Source: Vibrio sp. SCSIO 43135
Lineage (GTDB): Bacteria; Pseudomonadota; Gammaproteobacteria; Enterobacterales; Vibrionaceae
Length of the DNA: 64,000 bases
Reading direction: 5' to 3'
Assembly (NCBI RefSeq): GCF_023716665.1
Contig: NZ_CP071859.1
Location: forward strand, 3,100,001-3,164,000
The notes beneath the pieces are model-generated. The model was not told the DNA's origin and ran no database searches. It worked only from the letters and a program-made list of their open reading frames with translations. This document shows positions 39,197 to 48,300 of the stretch, piece by piece. The stretch's first letter is position 1; every line of letters starts with the position of its first letter. A program made the translations under genes and the position numbers.

Positions 39197-39724
39197 TTAC
39201 TCAGCTGGGGCATCCATGATAGAAGATGAACCTTCTTTTGCCAGTGCTGCTAGGTCTTTGTCGATAAAGAACAGCGCTTTGCCGTCTTCGCCTACTAAGT
39301 CTAGCTTGTCTAAAATCCCTTTAAACAACTTCTCTTCTTCGTGCTGTTCAGCAACGTACCACTGCAGGAAGTTGAATGTAGAGTAATCTTGGGTAGTGAA
39401 AGCAACGTGAGCCAGCTTGTTGATTTTTTGCGTAATCATCTGCTCATGCTCGTAAGTTAAACGGAATACTTCACCAAGGCTGCCAAATTCATGCTGCGGG
39501 GCTTCAATTGCACCTAGAATTGGCATCGCACCTGTTTCACTTACGTAAGTGAAAAGACGCTGCATGTGCTCCATTTCTTCCACTGCATGAGTACGAAGAA
39601 ACTCGGCTGCGCCTTCAAAACCTTTGTCTTCACACCAAGCACTCATTTGTAAGTATAGATTGGATGAGAAAAATTCGAGATTAATTTGCTCATTCAATTG
39701 ATCAACCATAGCTTGAGGCAACAT
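39197..39724 (-). CDS. ftnA: Non-heme ferritin
   Basis: 175 aa iron-storage protein of the FtnA type. The ferroxidase ligands appear as [10 protein letters not shown]-like E17 (in the string [18 protein letters not shown]), the [13 protein letters not shown] pair near residue 50, and the later [12 protein letters not shown] (near 128). The N-terminal [13 protein letters not shown] is typical. It lies between uspB and uspA. RyhB and Fur in this window suggest iron control, but I see no Fur box at its start. Confidence 0.94.
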   Translation of the reverse strand: MLPQAMVDQLNEQINLEFFSSNLYLQMSAWCEDKGFEGAAEFLRTHAVEEMEHMQRLFTYVSETGAMPILGAIEAPQHEFGSLGEVFRLTYEHEQMITQKINKLAHVAFTTQDYSTFNFLQWYVAEQHEEEKLFKGILDKLDLVGEDGKALFFIDKDLAALAKEGSSSIMDAPAE

Positions 39725-39880
39725 TTTCGACTCCTAATGACTCTATCTAGTTGTATTTACTATATCAGTTTTCATAACCATAACATCTTGCGCAGTGAAT
39801 GTGGATCTGAGATCGCTGCTGCAAATTTATTCTCCTCCCGATGCTAAATTGTAGATAGACCCTTACAAGGAGATAGCATC

Positions 39881-40306
39881 ATGAGTTATCAACATATTTT
39901 GGTTGCCGTCGATCTTTCTGAAGACAGCAAAGTGTTAGTGGATAAAGCCGTGGCGCTCGCTAAACCATTGAACGCCGAAATATCCTTTATTCATATCGAT
40001 GTGAACTACGCAGAGCTCTACACTGGCTTAATTGACATCAACCTTGCAGAAACCCAGCACCAAGCGATGGAAGCGTCGCAGAAGCAGTTACAAGCCTTTG
40101 CCGACCATGCTCAATACCCAGTGAAACACACCCTAGTGGGAAGCGGCGATCTTGGCAGTGAGCTGTGCGACACCATTAAAGAGTTCAATATCGACTTGGT
40201 TGTATGTGGGCATCATCAAGACTTTTGGAGCAAGCTTCTGTCTTCGACCAGGCAACTGATCAATTGCTCTCCAGTAGATATGCTGGTGGTACCACTCAAA
40301 GACTGA
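39881..40306 (+). CDS. uspA: Universal stress protein A
   Basis: 141 aa. Starts [21 protein letters not shown] as in E. coli UspA and ends [12 protein letters not shown]. The G-2x-G-9x-G-S/T ATP loop is not present, which fits the UspA (non-ATP) subgroup. AAGGAG lies upstream of the ATG. Divergent from ftnA. Confidence 0.93.
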   Translation: MSYQHILVAVDLSEDSKVLVDKAVALAKPLNAEISFIHIDVNYAELYTGLIDINLAETQHQAMEASQKQLQAFADHAQYPVKHTLVGSGDLGSELCDTIKEFNIDLVVCGHHQDFWSKLLSSTRQLINCSPVDMLVVPLKD

Positions 40307-40361
40307 CTCTAGCGTCAAACTCGGTTAGACTGCAGGCACTTATTGATAATGAATATTAGTC

Positions 40362-41240
40362 ATGTTTTATCTATCTGCAGTCACCCTACTTTGGGCATTC
40401 TCATTTAGCTTGATCGGCGTTTACCTCGCCGGTCAGGTCGATTCATGGTTTTCGGTTTGGATCCGTGTCGCTTTAGCCAGCGTAGTGTTTCTACCGTTCC
40501 TTAAATTCCGTGGTGTTGAAAAGTCATTGATCGCCAAGTTAATGGTCATTGGTGGTTTTCAACTGGGCTTAATGTACTGTTTCTACTATCAGTCTTTCCT
40601 TCTTCTATCAGTACCAGAAGTCCTACTATTTACGGTATTTACTCCTATATACGTCACTCTAATCTATGACTTACTCAAAGGACGTTTTTCTCCTTGGTAT
40701 CTCGTTACCGCAGCCATTGCAGTTGCTGGTGCAGCGTTCATCAAGTTTGATGGTATCAATGAGAATTTCATCTTAGGCTTTTTGGTCGTGCAGGGTGCCA
40801 ACCTATGTTTTGCCATTGGTCAGGTTGGTTACAAGTACGTTATGGAGCAATCGCCAGTCGAACTACCACAACACACGGTCTTCGGTTACTTCTACTTGGG
40901 AGCTTTGTGTGTTGCGACAGTGGCATTTGCGTTGATGGGTAATATCGACAAACTGCCTACTACCCAGCTGCAATGGGGCATTTTGATCTACCTAGGCTTG
41001 ATCGCCTCAGGATTGGGGTACTTTGCTTGGAATAAAGGCGCATGCCTTGTCAACGCTGGCGCACTCGCGGTGATGAACAATGTGCTGGTACCTGCCGGTT
41101 TGCTGGTCAACATTGTTATCTGGAATAGAGATGTCGATTTAGTACGCCTGTCGATTGGTGGCGCCATTATTGCGCTATCTCTGTGGGTGAATGAAACTTG
41201 GGTTAAGCGCCGCGTCGCGCAGCAATACCAACAAGCCTAA
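40362..41240 (+). CDS. DMT-superfamily transporter (carboxylate/amino acid/amine type)
   Basis: 292 aa, about ten membrane helices in two EamA repeats. N-terminal LSAVTLLWAFSFSLIGVYLA is exposed as the first helix. The middle LGYFAWNKGACLVNAGALAVMNN and the IRVALASVVFLPFLKFRG segment fit the carboxylate/amine transporter family. Substrate unknown. Follows uspA by 55 bp on the same strand, with a terminator of its own. Confidence 0.85.
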   Translation: MFYLSAVTLLWAFSFSLIGVYLAGQVDSWFSVWIRVALASVVFLPFLKFRGVEKSLIAKLMVIGGFQLGLMYCFYYQSFLLLSVPEVLLFTVFTPIYVTLIYDLLKGRFSPWYLVTAAIAVAGAAFIKFDGINENFILGFLVVQGANLCFAIGQVGYKYVMEQSPVELPQHTVFGYFYLGALCVATVAFALMGNIDKLPTTQLQWGILIYLGLIASGLGYFAWNKGACLVNAGALAVMNNVLVPAGLLVNIVIWNRDVDLVRLSIGGAIIALSLWVNETWVKRRVAQQYQQA

Positions 41241-41255
41241 TCCATTTCAAATAGC

Positions 41256-41285
41256 AAAGCGCCCGCAATACTGCGGGCGTTTTTA
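41256..41285 (+). terminator. Terminator of DMT transporter gene
   Basis: CGCCCGCA-N4-TGCGGGCG followed by TTTTTT. Confidence 0.92.
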
Positions 41286-41313
41286 TATTCGTTTTATTCT
41301 GACTTAATGGGTT

Positions 41314-41832
41314 CTAATGAACTTGTGAGTGTGTACTCACTTCCACTGGTGTGCTACTTAGCGTTGCTAATTGGCCATTCACTTGAGCGAACTTACCTTC
41401 TAGCTTTTGATGCTTCTTAAGTAGTTTCTGTTGCTTCTTAAGCACCTTGCTGAGCTTCTTGTGATATTTCTTCTGCTTCTTGAGTGCTTTGCTGGCTTTC
41501 TTCAATGCTTTCTTCGATGTTTTCTCACTGGGTGCAGTATCCACCACTTCAACCTCTACGCTAGGCAAGACAGCAGATGCAACCTGTTCTAGTTTAGTTT
41601 CTTGGTTGTCCGATAAAGCCTCAGCGAGCAAGCCACATTGGCGTTGTTGCTCAATCGGTTTATCTTGGCAAGATTTTGGTGGGATGGCAGCAGGTTTACA
41701 CAACGAGCTTTTACTCGCAGAAGAACGAGCGCATGAACGACAAACATATTTCGGCTCCGTCACCAGTTGGTGTATCTCGCCTAAATTACTCGCAATGTCA
41801 TGTCGATTAAGCTTACAAAATCGTTTAGCCAT
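41314..41832 (-). CDS. Small lysine-rich coiled-coil protein of unknown function
   Basis: 172 aa from the ATG at 41832 (MAKRFCKLNR) with GGTGAG upstream. Cysteines cluster in the first half (a CRSC pair near residue 31 and three later single C). Residues ~100-145 are a run of KK-x4-KK heptads (SKALKKQKKYHKKLSKVLKK) that must form a basic coiled coil. A short neutral tail follows. I do not recognise the family. A perfect 8-bp-arm palindrome resembling a Fur box overlaps its promoter. Confidence 0.65.
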   Translation of the reverse strand: MAKRFCKLNRHDIASNLGEIHQLVTEPKYVCRSCARSSASKSSLCKPAAIPPKSCQDKPIEQQRQCGLLAEALSDNQETKLEQVASAVLPSVEVEVVDTAPSEKTSKKALKKASKALKKQKKYHKKLSKVLKKQQKLLKKHQKLEGKFAQVNGQLATLSSTPVEVSTHSQVH

Positions 41833-41845
41833 ACTACTCACCAAG

Positions 41846-41868
41846 CTAAGAATAAAAATGATTCTTAG
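41846..41868 (-). promoter_or_regulatory. Fur-like palindrome upstream of the lysine-rich gene
   Basis: CTAAGAAT-AAAAATG-ATTCTTAG, 14 bp before the start codon. The AATGATTCTTA side resembles a Fur half-site; the other arm is less typical. Confidence 0.5.
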
Positions 41869-41932
41869 TTAGATATACCTTTAGCTCAGCAAGTAAGCAA
41901 GCAGAAAATGGTGTACTTTTGTCAGTTAAACG

Positions 41933-42712
41933 TTAAGTCATTGATGCGATTACATACACATCAAAGCGATTTTTTTTAGTTTCTATCGCCATCGTCGGCT
42001 TTTGCTGATCCAACCATTGAGCGTAGTCTGGACGCTTCACCACTACCCGTTTGGTCGCTAACGCCATTGCGGGTTGCAGTAGTGCGTCGGCATCGTTGTC
42101 GGCCCCAACCAAGGATTGGAAAACACGCATCTCCTTTTTCACCAAGGCAGACTTTTTCTTGTTTTCTGGATGAGGATACATAGGGTCAAGGTAGACTACA
42201 TCAGGCTTGGCGAAGGTTCCATCCTCTGCAAGTTTATCTAACGCATCATGGCTGGACGCATGGATAAGTGAAAGCCTTTCCGTAACCCATACACCGATTT
42301 CAGGGTCTTGCTTGGCACGTTGTAAGCCATCATCCAGTAAGGCTGCTACCACTGGGTGCCTTTCAACCATTTGCACACGACACCCCAAAGACGCCAGTAC
42401 AAAGGCATCTCGCCCTAACCCAGCCGTACCATCTAAAATGGTTGGCGTCGCACCTTTATTTAGCCCAGCAGCTTTAGCAATCGCCTGGCCTTTACCACCA
42501 CCAAATTTACGCCTGTGACCAACTGCGCCGCCGATAAGGTCTACATAGATCGCCCCCTGCTTGGGCTCGTCGAGCTTACGTAACTCTAGCCGTTGGTCAG
42601 TCAGTACCAATGCAAATAAGCTGTCAGTGTCGTGAACTAACCCCCATCGCTCCGCTATCTCGTCTAGCTGTTGGGTTTGACTTGGGTTTTCACAAATCAG
42701 TTGTAGATGCAA
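41933..42712 (-). CDS. rsmJ: 16S rRNA m2G1516 methyltransferase RsmJ
   Basis: 259 aa. SAM-binding [19 protein letters not shown] near residue 93, catalytic-type motif [22 protein letters not shown] near 178. The segment [21 protein letters not shown] is distinctive of the YhiQ/RsmJ family. In E. coli it is also near uspA and yhiN. Single gene. Confidence 0.94.
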   Translation of the reverse strand: MHLQLICENPSQTQQLDEIAERWGLVHDTDSLFALVLTDQRLELRKLDEPKQGAIYVDLIGGAVGHRRKFGGGKGQAIAKAAGLNKGATPTILDGTAGLGRDAFVLASLGCRVQMVERHPVVAALLDDGLQRAKQDPEIGVWVTERLSLIHASSHDALDKLAEDGTFAKPDVVYLDPMYPHPENKKKSALVKKEMRVFQSLVGADNDADALLQPAMALATKRVVVKRPDYAQWLDQQKPTMAIETKKNRFDVYVIASMT

Positions 42713-42851
42713 CGTAGGCTCCAGATAAGGTGTATCGGTCGTAAGTGAGCAGCAGTTTACCTAACTTTAGCTTCGACGACTATTGGATTGAAAACACGGA
42801 GTTATCGCTATGATTCGTATCGCGCAACTCATTAGATTGACTTACAGCGAA

Positions 42852-45800
42852 CTAAGCCCTGCTAGCTTCCCCCTCCAACTCGGCCACCAGCTCCGCCAAC
42901 GGTTTGGGCTTACCGATGATATAACCTTGAGCATAGTTCACCCCAAGCTCTTGCAACTTATCAATGATCTGGGTGTTCTCTACAAACTCAGCGACGGTTT
43001 TCTTACCCATTTGCTGAGCTAAGTCGTTAATTGCTCGCACCATGATGTAGTCCATTTCATTGACATCAATATCGCGAACGAAAATTCCGTCGATTTTCAC
43101 CACATCAACTGGCAGCTTTTTCAAGTAACCGAAAGAAGATAAGCCTGAACCAAAATCATCCAACGCAATCACACACCCCAACTGCTTGAGTTGAGTAAAC
43201 AACTCAATAGCTTGGTTCATGTTACTCATTGCTGCTGTTTCAGTGATTTCTAAACATATCTTCTCACACGGCACCGGGCTGGTTTCTAGGGTATGCAGCA
43301 GGAAGCGGATAAACTCCCGGTTGCCCATCGAATGCCCAGATAAATTAATTGAACATCGGCTTAGCTGCTCTAGTGAGTTAGGGTTCGCCTCAAGCCAATG
43401 AAGAGTCTTAGTTACGACTTGTTTATCGATCAGATGAGCAATGTTGTATCGCTCTGATGCTGGCATAAATATCCCGGGAGAAATGTATTCACCTTTAGGG
43501 TTACGAATACGTACGAGTATCTCAAAGTGCATATTGGCTTGCTGCTCAGACAGGTCGAGGATGCGCTGAGCAAACAGTTCAATGCGGTCATGAGCTAATG
43601 CATCGTGGACAAGGTTAACGCTTTCCATTTCACGCTCTCGGCGCTGCAAATCCGCATCATCGGGGCAATATAAGTTGAAACGGTTACGCCCCTCTTCTTT
43701 GGCAGCATGACAAGCGGTGTCAGCTTGAGCATGAACCATTTGCGGTGAAGAAGCGGTATGGTCTATCAACCGAATACCAATTGAACAAGTTAGGTTTAGG
43801 CGAATATCATCCCACAGGAACGCTTGCTCACTGAGTGTAGTAATGATCTGTTTCGCCAACCTTACCGCGTCGTTCTCGGTGCAGTCTTTCAACAATATCG
43901 AGAACTCATCGCCCCCCATTCGAGCCAGCAAAGCCTTATACGGCAGTATCTCTTCCAGCATACTGGCACAGAACTGAATCGCCGCATCGCCCGCTTCATG
44001 GCCAGCAGTATCATTAAGAACCTTGAGTTGATCCATATCGAGATACAGCATGGCATGAGTGCGCATATGGCTCTGCGTTTCTTTCAGTGCTTTGTCTAGC
44101 TCCAACTCAAAGTAGTTACGGTTGTAGGTATCGGTGAGCAAGTCGTAACGTGCTTGATATTCCAGTTGTGCTTCAAGCTTTCTGTTTTGCGATACATCTT
44201 CGCCAACAATTAAGATGCTTCCCGATTCAACCATAGGACGGATGTTTTCCCTCACCCACACAGCATGCCCATCATGATGGCGATACTCTATTTCACGACG
44301 CCATACACCTTTCATCACCTGTTTTGGCTGCAGCAGAACCTGCCTAGGTTCGATAGATTCTTTATGGGTATAAAACTCTTTAAGTTTTCGTCCTAACAGA
44401 TCACCAGAGCGATGACCCAGTAGTTGCTCGGCGAACCGGTTAACTTGCTGGATACGATTGTACTCATCGAGTGTAATCATCATTACTGGCTGCTGATCGT
44501 AGTAGTGACTAAGCTTAGCTTCACGCTGAAACAGTTTATCTTCAGTAATTTTTCTAGAGGTGATGTCCCGCGCTTCAAACAGGTACTGATGCTCTCGATC
44601 GCTCTTTATCTGCATTTGCTTGAGTGTAATCTCAAGCACCATAGAACCCTGTTCTCGATGCCAGAACTCACCTTCAAACTGGCTGACACTGGCACTATCA
44701 TTGTTGTCTGGATTGAAGAATGCTTCGATCTGCTCTGAAGAGTCGCGATGCCAATGTTTATGCTGCCAAATAGGTTTATTCAATTGATAATGCTTGTCGT
44801 AAAGCAGTTCCTGCAGTTTGCTGTTGTTCGACTGAATACGTCCAAACTGATCTAGGATGCCAATATACTGATAGGTCTGGTCGAATACCGACTCCAGTAA
44901 TACCTGGCTGTTAATCGCCGCTTGCTGGCTGACTTTAAGTTTTCGTAAGTAATAGACAAGGAAGAAAATAATCGCGCTGAAAATTGAGATGATTGCCGCA
45001 AGCCATTTGAGCTCTTGTTGGTAACGTTCAGCGAAAGTCTTAGGCTTATTGAACAACACTGCATCGGCAACATTATCGACACCGAGTCCCCAGTGCTCCA
45101 AAGCTTGATAGTCCAACTTAATTTCAGGGGTACCGACTTTCACTTTCGGTAGCGGTTTATCGGGGTTATTCAACGCTTTTATCAGAACTTGCGCGGTTTC
45201 TCGTCCTTGCTGCTTACCACTTTGAATCACCCCACCGACAGCGCCGTTGCCCAACCCTAGGTCATGAACCATATAAACGGGTGCTGATGCGTACTCATTG
45301 AACGACTGCCATACTTTATCGTTCACTACCCATCCGTTCTCATCTCGGTAATAAACCCAGAATAAAACACTTTCCTCACTATCAATCTGACCTACCCACG
45401 TTTTCAGCTGTTGGTAGGTAGTGGGCGTGTAGTTTTCAATCAGCGATTGGTAACTAGGATGAGAATTAAGAAACTTGGTTACTTGTTGGCGCACTGCTTT
45501 GCCAGTCACCGAATGGTCGCTTACTACGTAGACTTTCTTAACATTCGGCTGCAGTTTTTTAATTAGGGTGATGTTACTCAGGATATCTGTGTCTTCATTG
45601 ACACCGGTCGCTTTAAGCCCAGCATGTAAAGCTGGTTGGTAGTCGTTGATACCACCAAATACCACCAGCGTATCGCCTAATTGTGGAGCCAGCCGCTTCA
45701 TCAAATCTAAGGCGTTATTGTCACTCACAACCACAGCGCGATATTGCTCTTGCTCAAATTTGGTTTTGTACAGCTGGTACAGTTGTTCTAAGTACTCAGG

Positions 45801-45998
45801 GCTCTGTAGCCTTTTGGTATCTAAGTAGACAACTCGAGTAGAAACATCTTGCTCTGATAGCACATTTTCAAGTCCTTTCTGAAACGCATCAGTCCAGAAA
45901 AAGCCTTGGTGATAGGAGTGAACAACGAGCACATCCTTTTCTTGAGCGAAACCACTGAAGCTAATCAAGCTAGCGAATAATATAAAAATAAAGCGCAA
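42852..45998 (-). CDS. Membrane sensor with periplasmic substrate-binding-type domain, PAS, GGDEF and EAL
   Basis: About 1048 aa from a TTG at 45998, followed by a signal peptide (LRFIFILFASLISFSGFAQ). A TATAAT box read leftward at 46055-46050 lies downstream of the only upstream ATG (46109), which rules that ATG out. A periplasmic ABC-substrate-binding-like domain covers ~20-320, a membrane helix follows (WLAAIISIFSAIIFFLVYYL), then PAS domains, GGDEF (MGGDEFSILL, near 694) and EAL (FEILVRI, with DDFGSGLSS and KIDG). No RxxD I-site. EIL replaces EAL, still with the metal glutamate. Ligand unknown. Confidence 0.88.
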   Translation of the reverse strand: MRFIFILFASLISFSGFAQEKDVLVVHSYHQGFFWTDAFQKGLENVLSEQDVSTRVVYLDTKRLQSPEYLEQLYQLYKTKFEQEQYRAVVVSDNNALDLMKRLAPQLGDTLVVFGGINDYQPALHAGLKATGVNEDTDILSNITLIKKLQPNVKKVYVVSDHSVTGKAVRQQVTKFLNSHPSYQSLIENYTPTTYQQLKTWVGQIDSEESVLFWVYYRDENGWVVNDKVWQSFNEYASAPVYMVHDLGLGNGAVGGVIQSGKQQGRETAQVLIKALNNPDKPLPKVKVGTPEIKLDYQALEHWGLGVDNVADAVLFNKPKTFAERYQQELKWLAAIISIFSAIIFFLVYYLRKLKVSQQAAINSQVLLESVFDQTYQYIGILDQFGRIQSNNSKLQELLYDKHYQLNKPIWQHKHWHRDSSEQIEAFFNPDNNDSASVSQFEGEFWHREQGSMVLEITLKQMQIKSDREHQYLFEARDITSRKITEDKLFQREAKLSHYYDQQPVMMITLDEYNRIQQVNRFAEQLLGHRSGDLLGRKLKEFYTHKESIEPRQVLLQPKQVMKGVWRREIEYRHHDGHAVWVRENIRPMVESGSILIVGEDVSQNRKLEAQLEYQARYDLLTDTYNRNYFELELDKALKETQSHMRTHAMLYLDMDQLKVLNDTAGHEAGDAAIQFCASMLEEILPYKALLARMGGDEFSILLKDCTENDAVRLAKQIITTLSEQAFLWDDIRLNLTCSIGIRLIDHTASSPQMVHAQADTACHAAKEEGRNRFNLYCPDDADLQRREREMESVNLVHDALAHDRIELFAQRILDLSEQQANMHFEILVRIRNPKGEYISPGIFMPASERYNIAHLIDKQVVTKTLHWLEANPNSLEQLSRCSINLSGHSMGNREFIRFLLHTLETSPVPCEKICLEITETAAMSNMNQAIELFTQLKQLGCVIALDDFGSGLSSFGYLKKLPVDVVKIDGIFVRDIDVNEMDYIMVRAINDLAQQMGKKTVAEFVENTQIIDKLQELGVNYAQGYIIGKPKPLAELVAELEGEASRA

Positions 45999-46049
45999 AG
46001 GATGTTTCTCGTTGTTGAGTATGGGTAATAGAATCGATAGTGATGATAA

Positions 46050-46055
46050 ATTATA
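46050..46055 (-). promoter_or_regulatory. -10 box of the GGDEF-EAL sensor gene
   Basis: TATAAT read leftward between asnC and the sensor. The -35 region is weak. It places the transcript start near 46043 and forces a start codon inside the longer open frame. Confidence 0.45.
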
Positions 46056-46103
46056 CTCGCTCCATCCCCAAATTTCTGATTCGAAATTGTCTAAGGACAC
46101 ACA

Positions 46104-46568
46104 ATGCAAAGCGCCACGACAAAACTAGACACGCTAGATAAAGCCATTCTCAAGACGCTCATGGAAGATGCCCGTAAACCCTACGCAGAAATGGCCAAAC
46201 AGTTTGAGGTAAGCCCTGCCACCATTCACGTTCGAATCGAAAAGATGAAAGCGGCTGAGATAATTCAAGGAACCGAGGTCATCGTTGATACCAAAAAGCT
46301 TGGCTATGACGTGTGTTGCTTCATTGGCATTAATTTGAACGCAGCGCGCGATTACCATTCTGCACTAGAAAAACTCAATGCTTTAGAGGAAGTGGTTGAA
46401 GCCTACTACACCACTGGTGCGTACAATATCTTCGTGAAACTGATGTGCCGTTCGATTGAAGAGCTGCAGTATGTACTGATTGATAAGTTGCAAGCCATCG
46501 ATGAGGTACAGTCGACCGAGACTCTTATCTCGCTACAAAACCCGATCAACCGTAACGTGAATCCATAA
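46104..46568 (+). CDS. asnC: Lrp/AsnC-family regulator AsnC
   Basis: 154 aa. N-terminal HTH (LDKAILKTLMEDARKPYAEMA, then SPATIHVRIEKMK) and a C-terminal RAM domain (EAYYTTGAYNIFVKLMCRS). Matches E. coli AsnC closely across its length, including the end SLQNPINR. In E. coli it activates asnA in response to asparagine; no asnA is visible in this window. Divergent from the sensor gene with overlapping 5' regions. Confidence 0.93.
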   Translation: MQSATTKLDTLDKAILKTLMEDARKPYAEMAKQFEVSPATIHVRIEKMKAAEIIQGTEVIVDTKKLGYDVCCFIGINLNAARDYHSALEKLNALEEVVEAYYTTGAYNIFVKLMCRSIEELQYVLIDKLQAIDEVQSTETLISLQNPINRNVNP

Positions 46569-46598
46569 AAAAGGCTCATTATAGCAATGAGCCCTTTT
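46567..46598. terminator. Bidirectional terminator, asnC / hypothetical gene
   Basis: AAGGCTCATT-N5-AATGAGCCCTT with flanking A and T runs between convergent genes. Confidence 0.85.
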
Positions 46599-46627
46599 CA
46601 AAATTGTTTTAAGACGAAACGGTTCGA

Positions 46628-46909
46628 CTAACGTTCTAAGTACGCTTTCAGTTCTTCAGCTGAAATCCCCTGCTCGGCTAGCTGCTTAGCCATCAACTCA
46701 ACTTGTTCGTCTTTTCTGGCTTCAATCACCTGCTGAAATTGAAATACGATATCACGAAGCATATGAATAGGTACTTGCTTGGCTGCGCTACGAATACGCT
46801 CACCACTTTGGTTCCCTAACTCGTTCAGTAGCTTGCCGAACATTACCTTCTCAGGTGAGTCTTCAAGCTGCTCCAAAACGCGAGCCATTTCATAAGTCGT
46901 TATTGCCAT
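46628..46909 (-). CDS. Small hypothetical protein, all-helical
   Basis: 93 aa, predicted wholly helical, with a heptad-like C-terminal half (DIVFQFQQVIEARKDEQVEL, then LAEQGISAEELKAYLE). The tail slightly recalls H-NS-type linkers but not enough for assignment. No cysteines, no membrane helix. It reads as a single gene between asnC and the MFS gene. Confidence 0.65.
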   Translation of the reverse strand: MAITTYEMARVLEQLEDSPEKVMFGKLLNELGNQSGERIRSAAKQVPIHMLRDIVFQFQQVIEARKDEQVELMAKQLAEQGISAEELKAYLER

Positions 46910-46996
46910 TACAGGTGTGATTCCAATTAGTTAACTTGTTAGTGAACGGTAAATATACACCTGTTTTAACAGTAGGAAAACACTCTTTACCTTGAT

Positions 46997-48193
46997 TTAC
47001 GCCATCGCCTGCTGATGCCAACGCTTACCTGCTTTAGAAAACAGGATAATCAAAGCCGGTGCCACTAACCACATTTGCAGAGTAATCATCAACTGCGGTT
47101 CTAAACCAGTACGTTGCATGATTCCCACTACTAGGCCCGAACCACTCATTTGAAACAAACCAAGCAGTGCAGCGGCTGTTCCCGCTTTGTCTCCAAAAGG
47201 AGCTAACGCCTTGCCCGCGGCAGAGCCAAGTATCCAAGCAAAACCGACCGACGAAATGAAAATTGGCAGCATGAACGCAAATGCGGTTGGAGTATTGGCT
47301 AATAGCAACATGATAACACCCGCCAGCAGTAGCATGACTACACCAACAATCAGAGACAGACGTGTTCCAAACTTATCCATGAACTTCGGAGCGCTCATAC
47401 ATGCGGCAATGTTGATCACCGCGTTAACTCCGAACCAGAAGGTAAACTCATTCATAGTTAGCCCTAGGTTTTCCATCAACACAACTGGTGCGGAAGTTAC
47501 ATAAGCTAGGATGACCGCCATCGCCAACATACACATCGACGCATGGAATAAGAATGAAGGTGTCTTCAATACCGACCAGTAGCGTTCAAACTTAAACACC
47601 GCTTGCTTTTCGGTTGCGGGATTAGTTTCTTTCATAGAAGTCAGCATCAACAGGCCAATCACTAGCGCGAAGATTGCCATAAAGCTGAAGTTGCTTCGCC
47701 AGCCAAATTGCTGAGTTAGCCAGCTACCTAATATCGGAGCCAATGCTGGGATAAAACAAATCGCACCATTCAAGTAACTGATCATCTTGCCACTTTTCTG
47801 TGGACCGAAAATGTCGCGAACTGTTGCAAAAGCTGCTACTGATGTCGCGCACGCACCTAAGCCTTGTAGCAGCCTAGCCATTAACATCCACTCAATGCTT
47901 TGAGCTGCCCACGCCAAGCAAGCACTCAAGCCATAGATGCCAATTCCCGCCAATGCAACAGTTCGACGTCCGAGTTTATCTGCCAGTGGGCCAGCAAACA
48001 GTTGGCCTACACCCATGGCAAATAGGAACCATGTAATAGTGTCTTGTGCTAGAGCGTGTTCCACGTGAAACGCCTGAGAAATTTGGGGTAACGCAGGCAA
48101 GTAAATATCAATAGCTAATGGGCTAAACAGTACCAACAAAGTCAGTAACATCATTTGCAACTTGCTGTTTGGCATTACGCTCGTATTCGACAC
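46997..48193 (-). CDS. Bcr/CflA-family multidrug efflux MFS transporter
   Basis: 398 aa, 12 membrane helices. The MFS motif A appears as GPLADKLGRRTV in the first cytoplasmic loop (near residue 70), and the drug:H+ antiporter motif C as ICFIPALAPILGSWL. N-terminal LSPLAIDIYLPALPQI is the Bcr/CflA signature. Divergent from a LysR regulator with 107 bp between, so the regulator probably controls it. A parS-like site lies inside near its start. Confidence 0.9.
   Translation of the reverse strand: MSNTSVMPNSKLQMMLLTLLVLFSPLAIDIYLPALPQISQAFHVEHALAQDTITWFLFAMGVGQLFAGPLADKLGRRTVALAGIGIYGLSACLAWAAQSIEWMLMARLLQGLGACATSVAAFATVRDIFGPQKSGKMISYLNGAICFIPALAPILGSWLTQQFGWRSNFSFMAIFALVIGLLMLTSMKETNPATEKQAVFKFERYWSVLKTPSFLFHASMCMLAMAVILAYVTSAPVVLMENLGLTMNEFTFWFGVNAVINIAACMSAPKFMDKFGTRLSLIVGVVMLLLAGVIMLLLANTPTAFAFMLPIFISSVGFAWILGSAAGKALAPFGDKAGTAAALLGLFQMSGSGLVVGIMQRTGLEPQLMITLQMWLVAPALIILFSKAGKRWHQQAMA
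48057..48072 (+). promoter_or_regulatory. parS-like site within the MFS gene
   Basis: TGTTCCACGTGAAACG, 15 of 16 positions of the consensus TGTTNCACGTGAAACA. Confidence 0.7.
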
Positions 48194-48300
48194 AAGAAAC
48201 TCCTATAAACTTTACTTCAATGGCGCTCATCTTAGAGAAACTATGATATGAATGAAAATGGCGTATACTCATTACCATTATTCCATTTTGGAAAATCACA

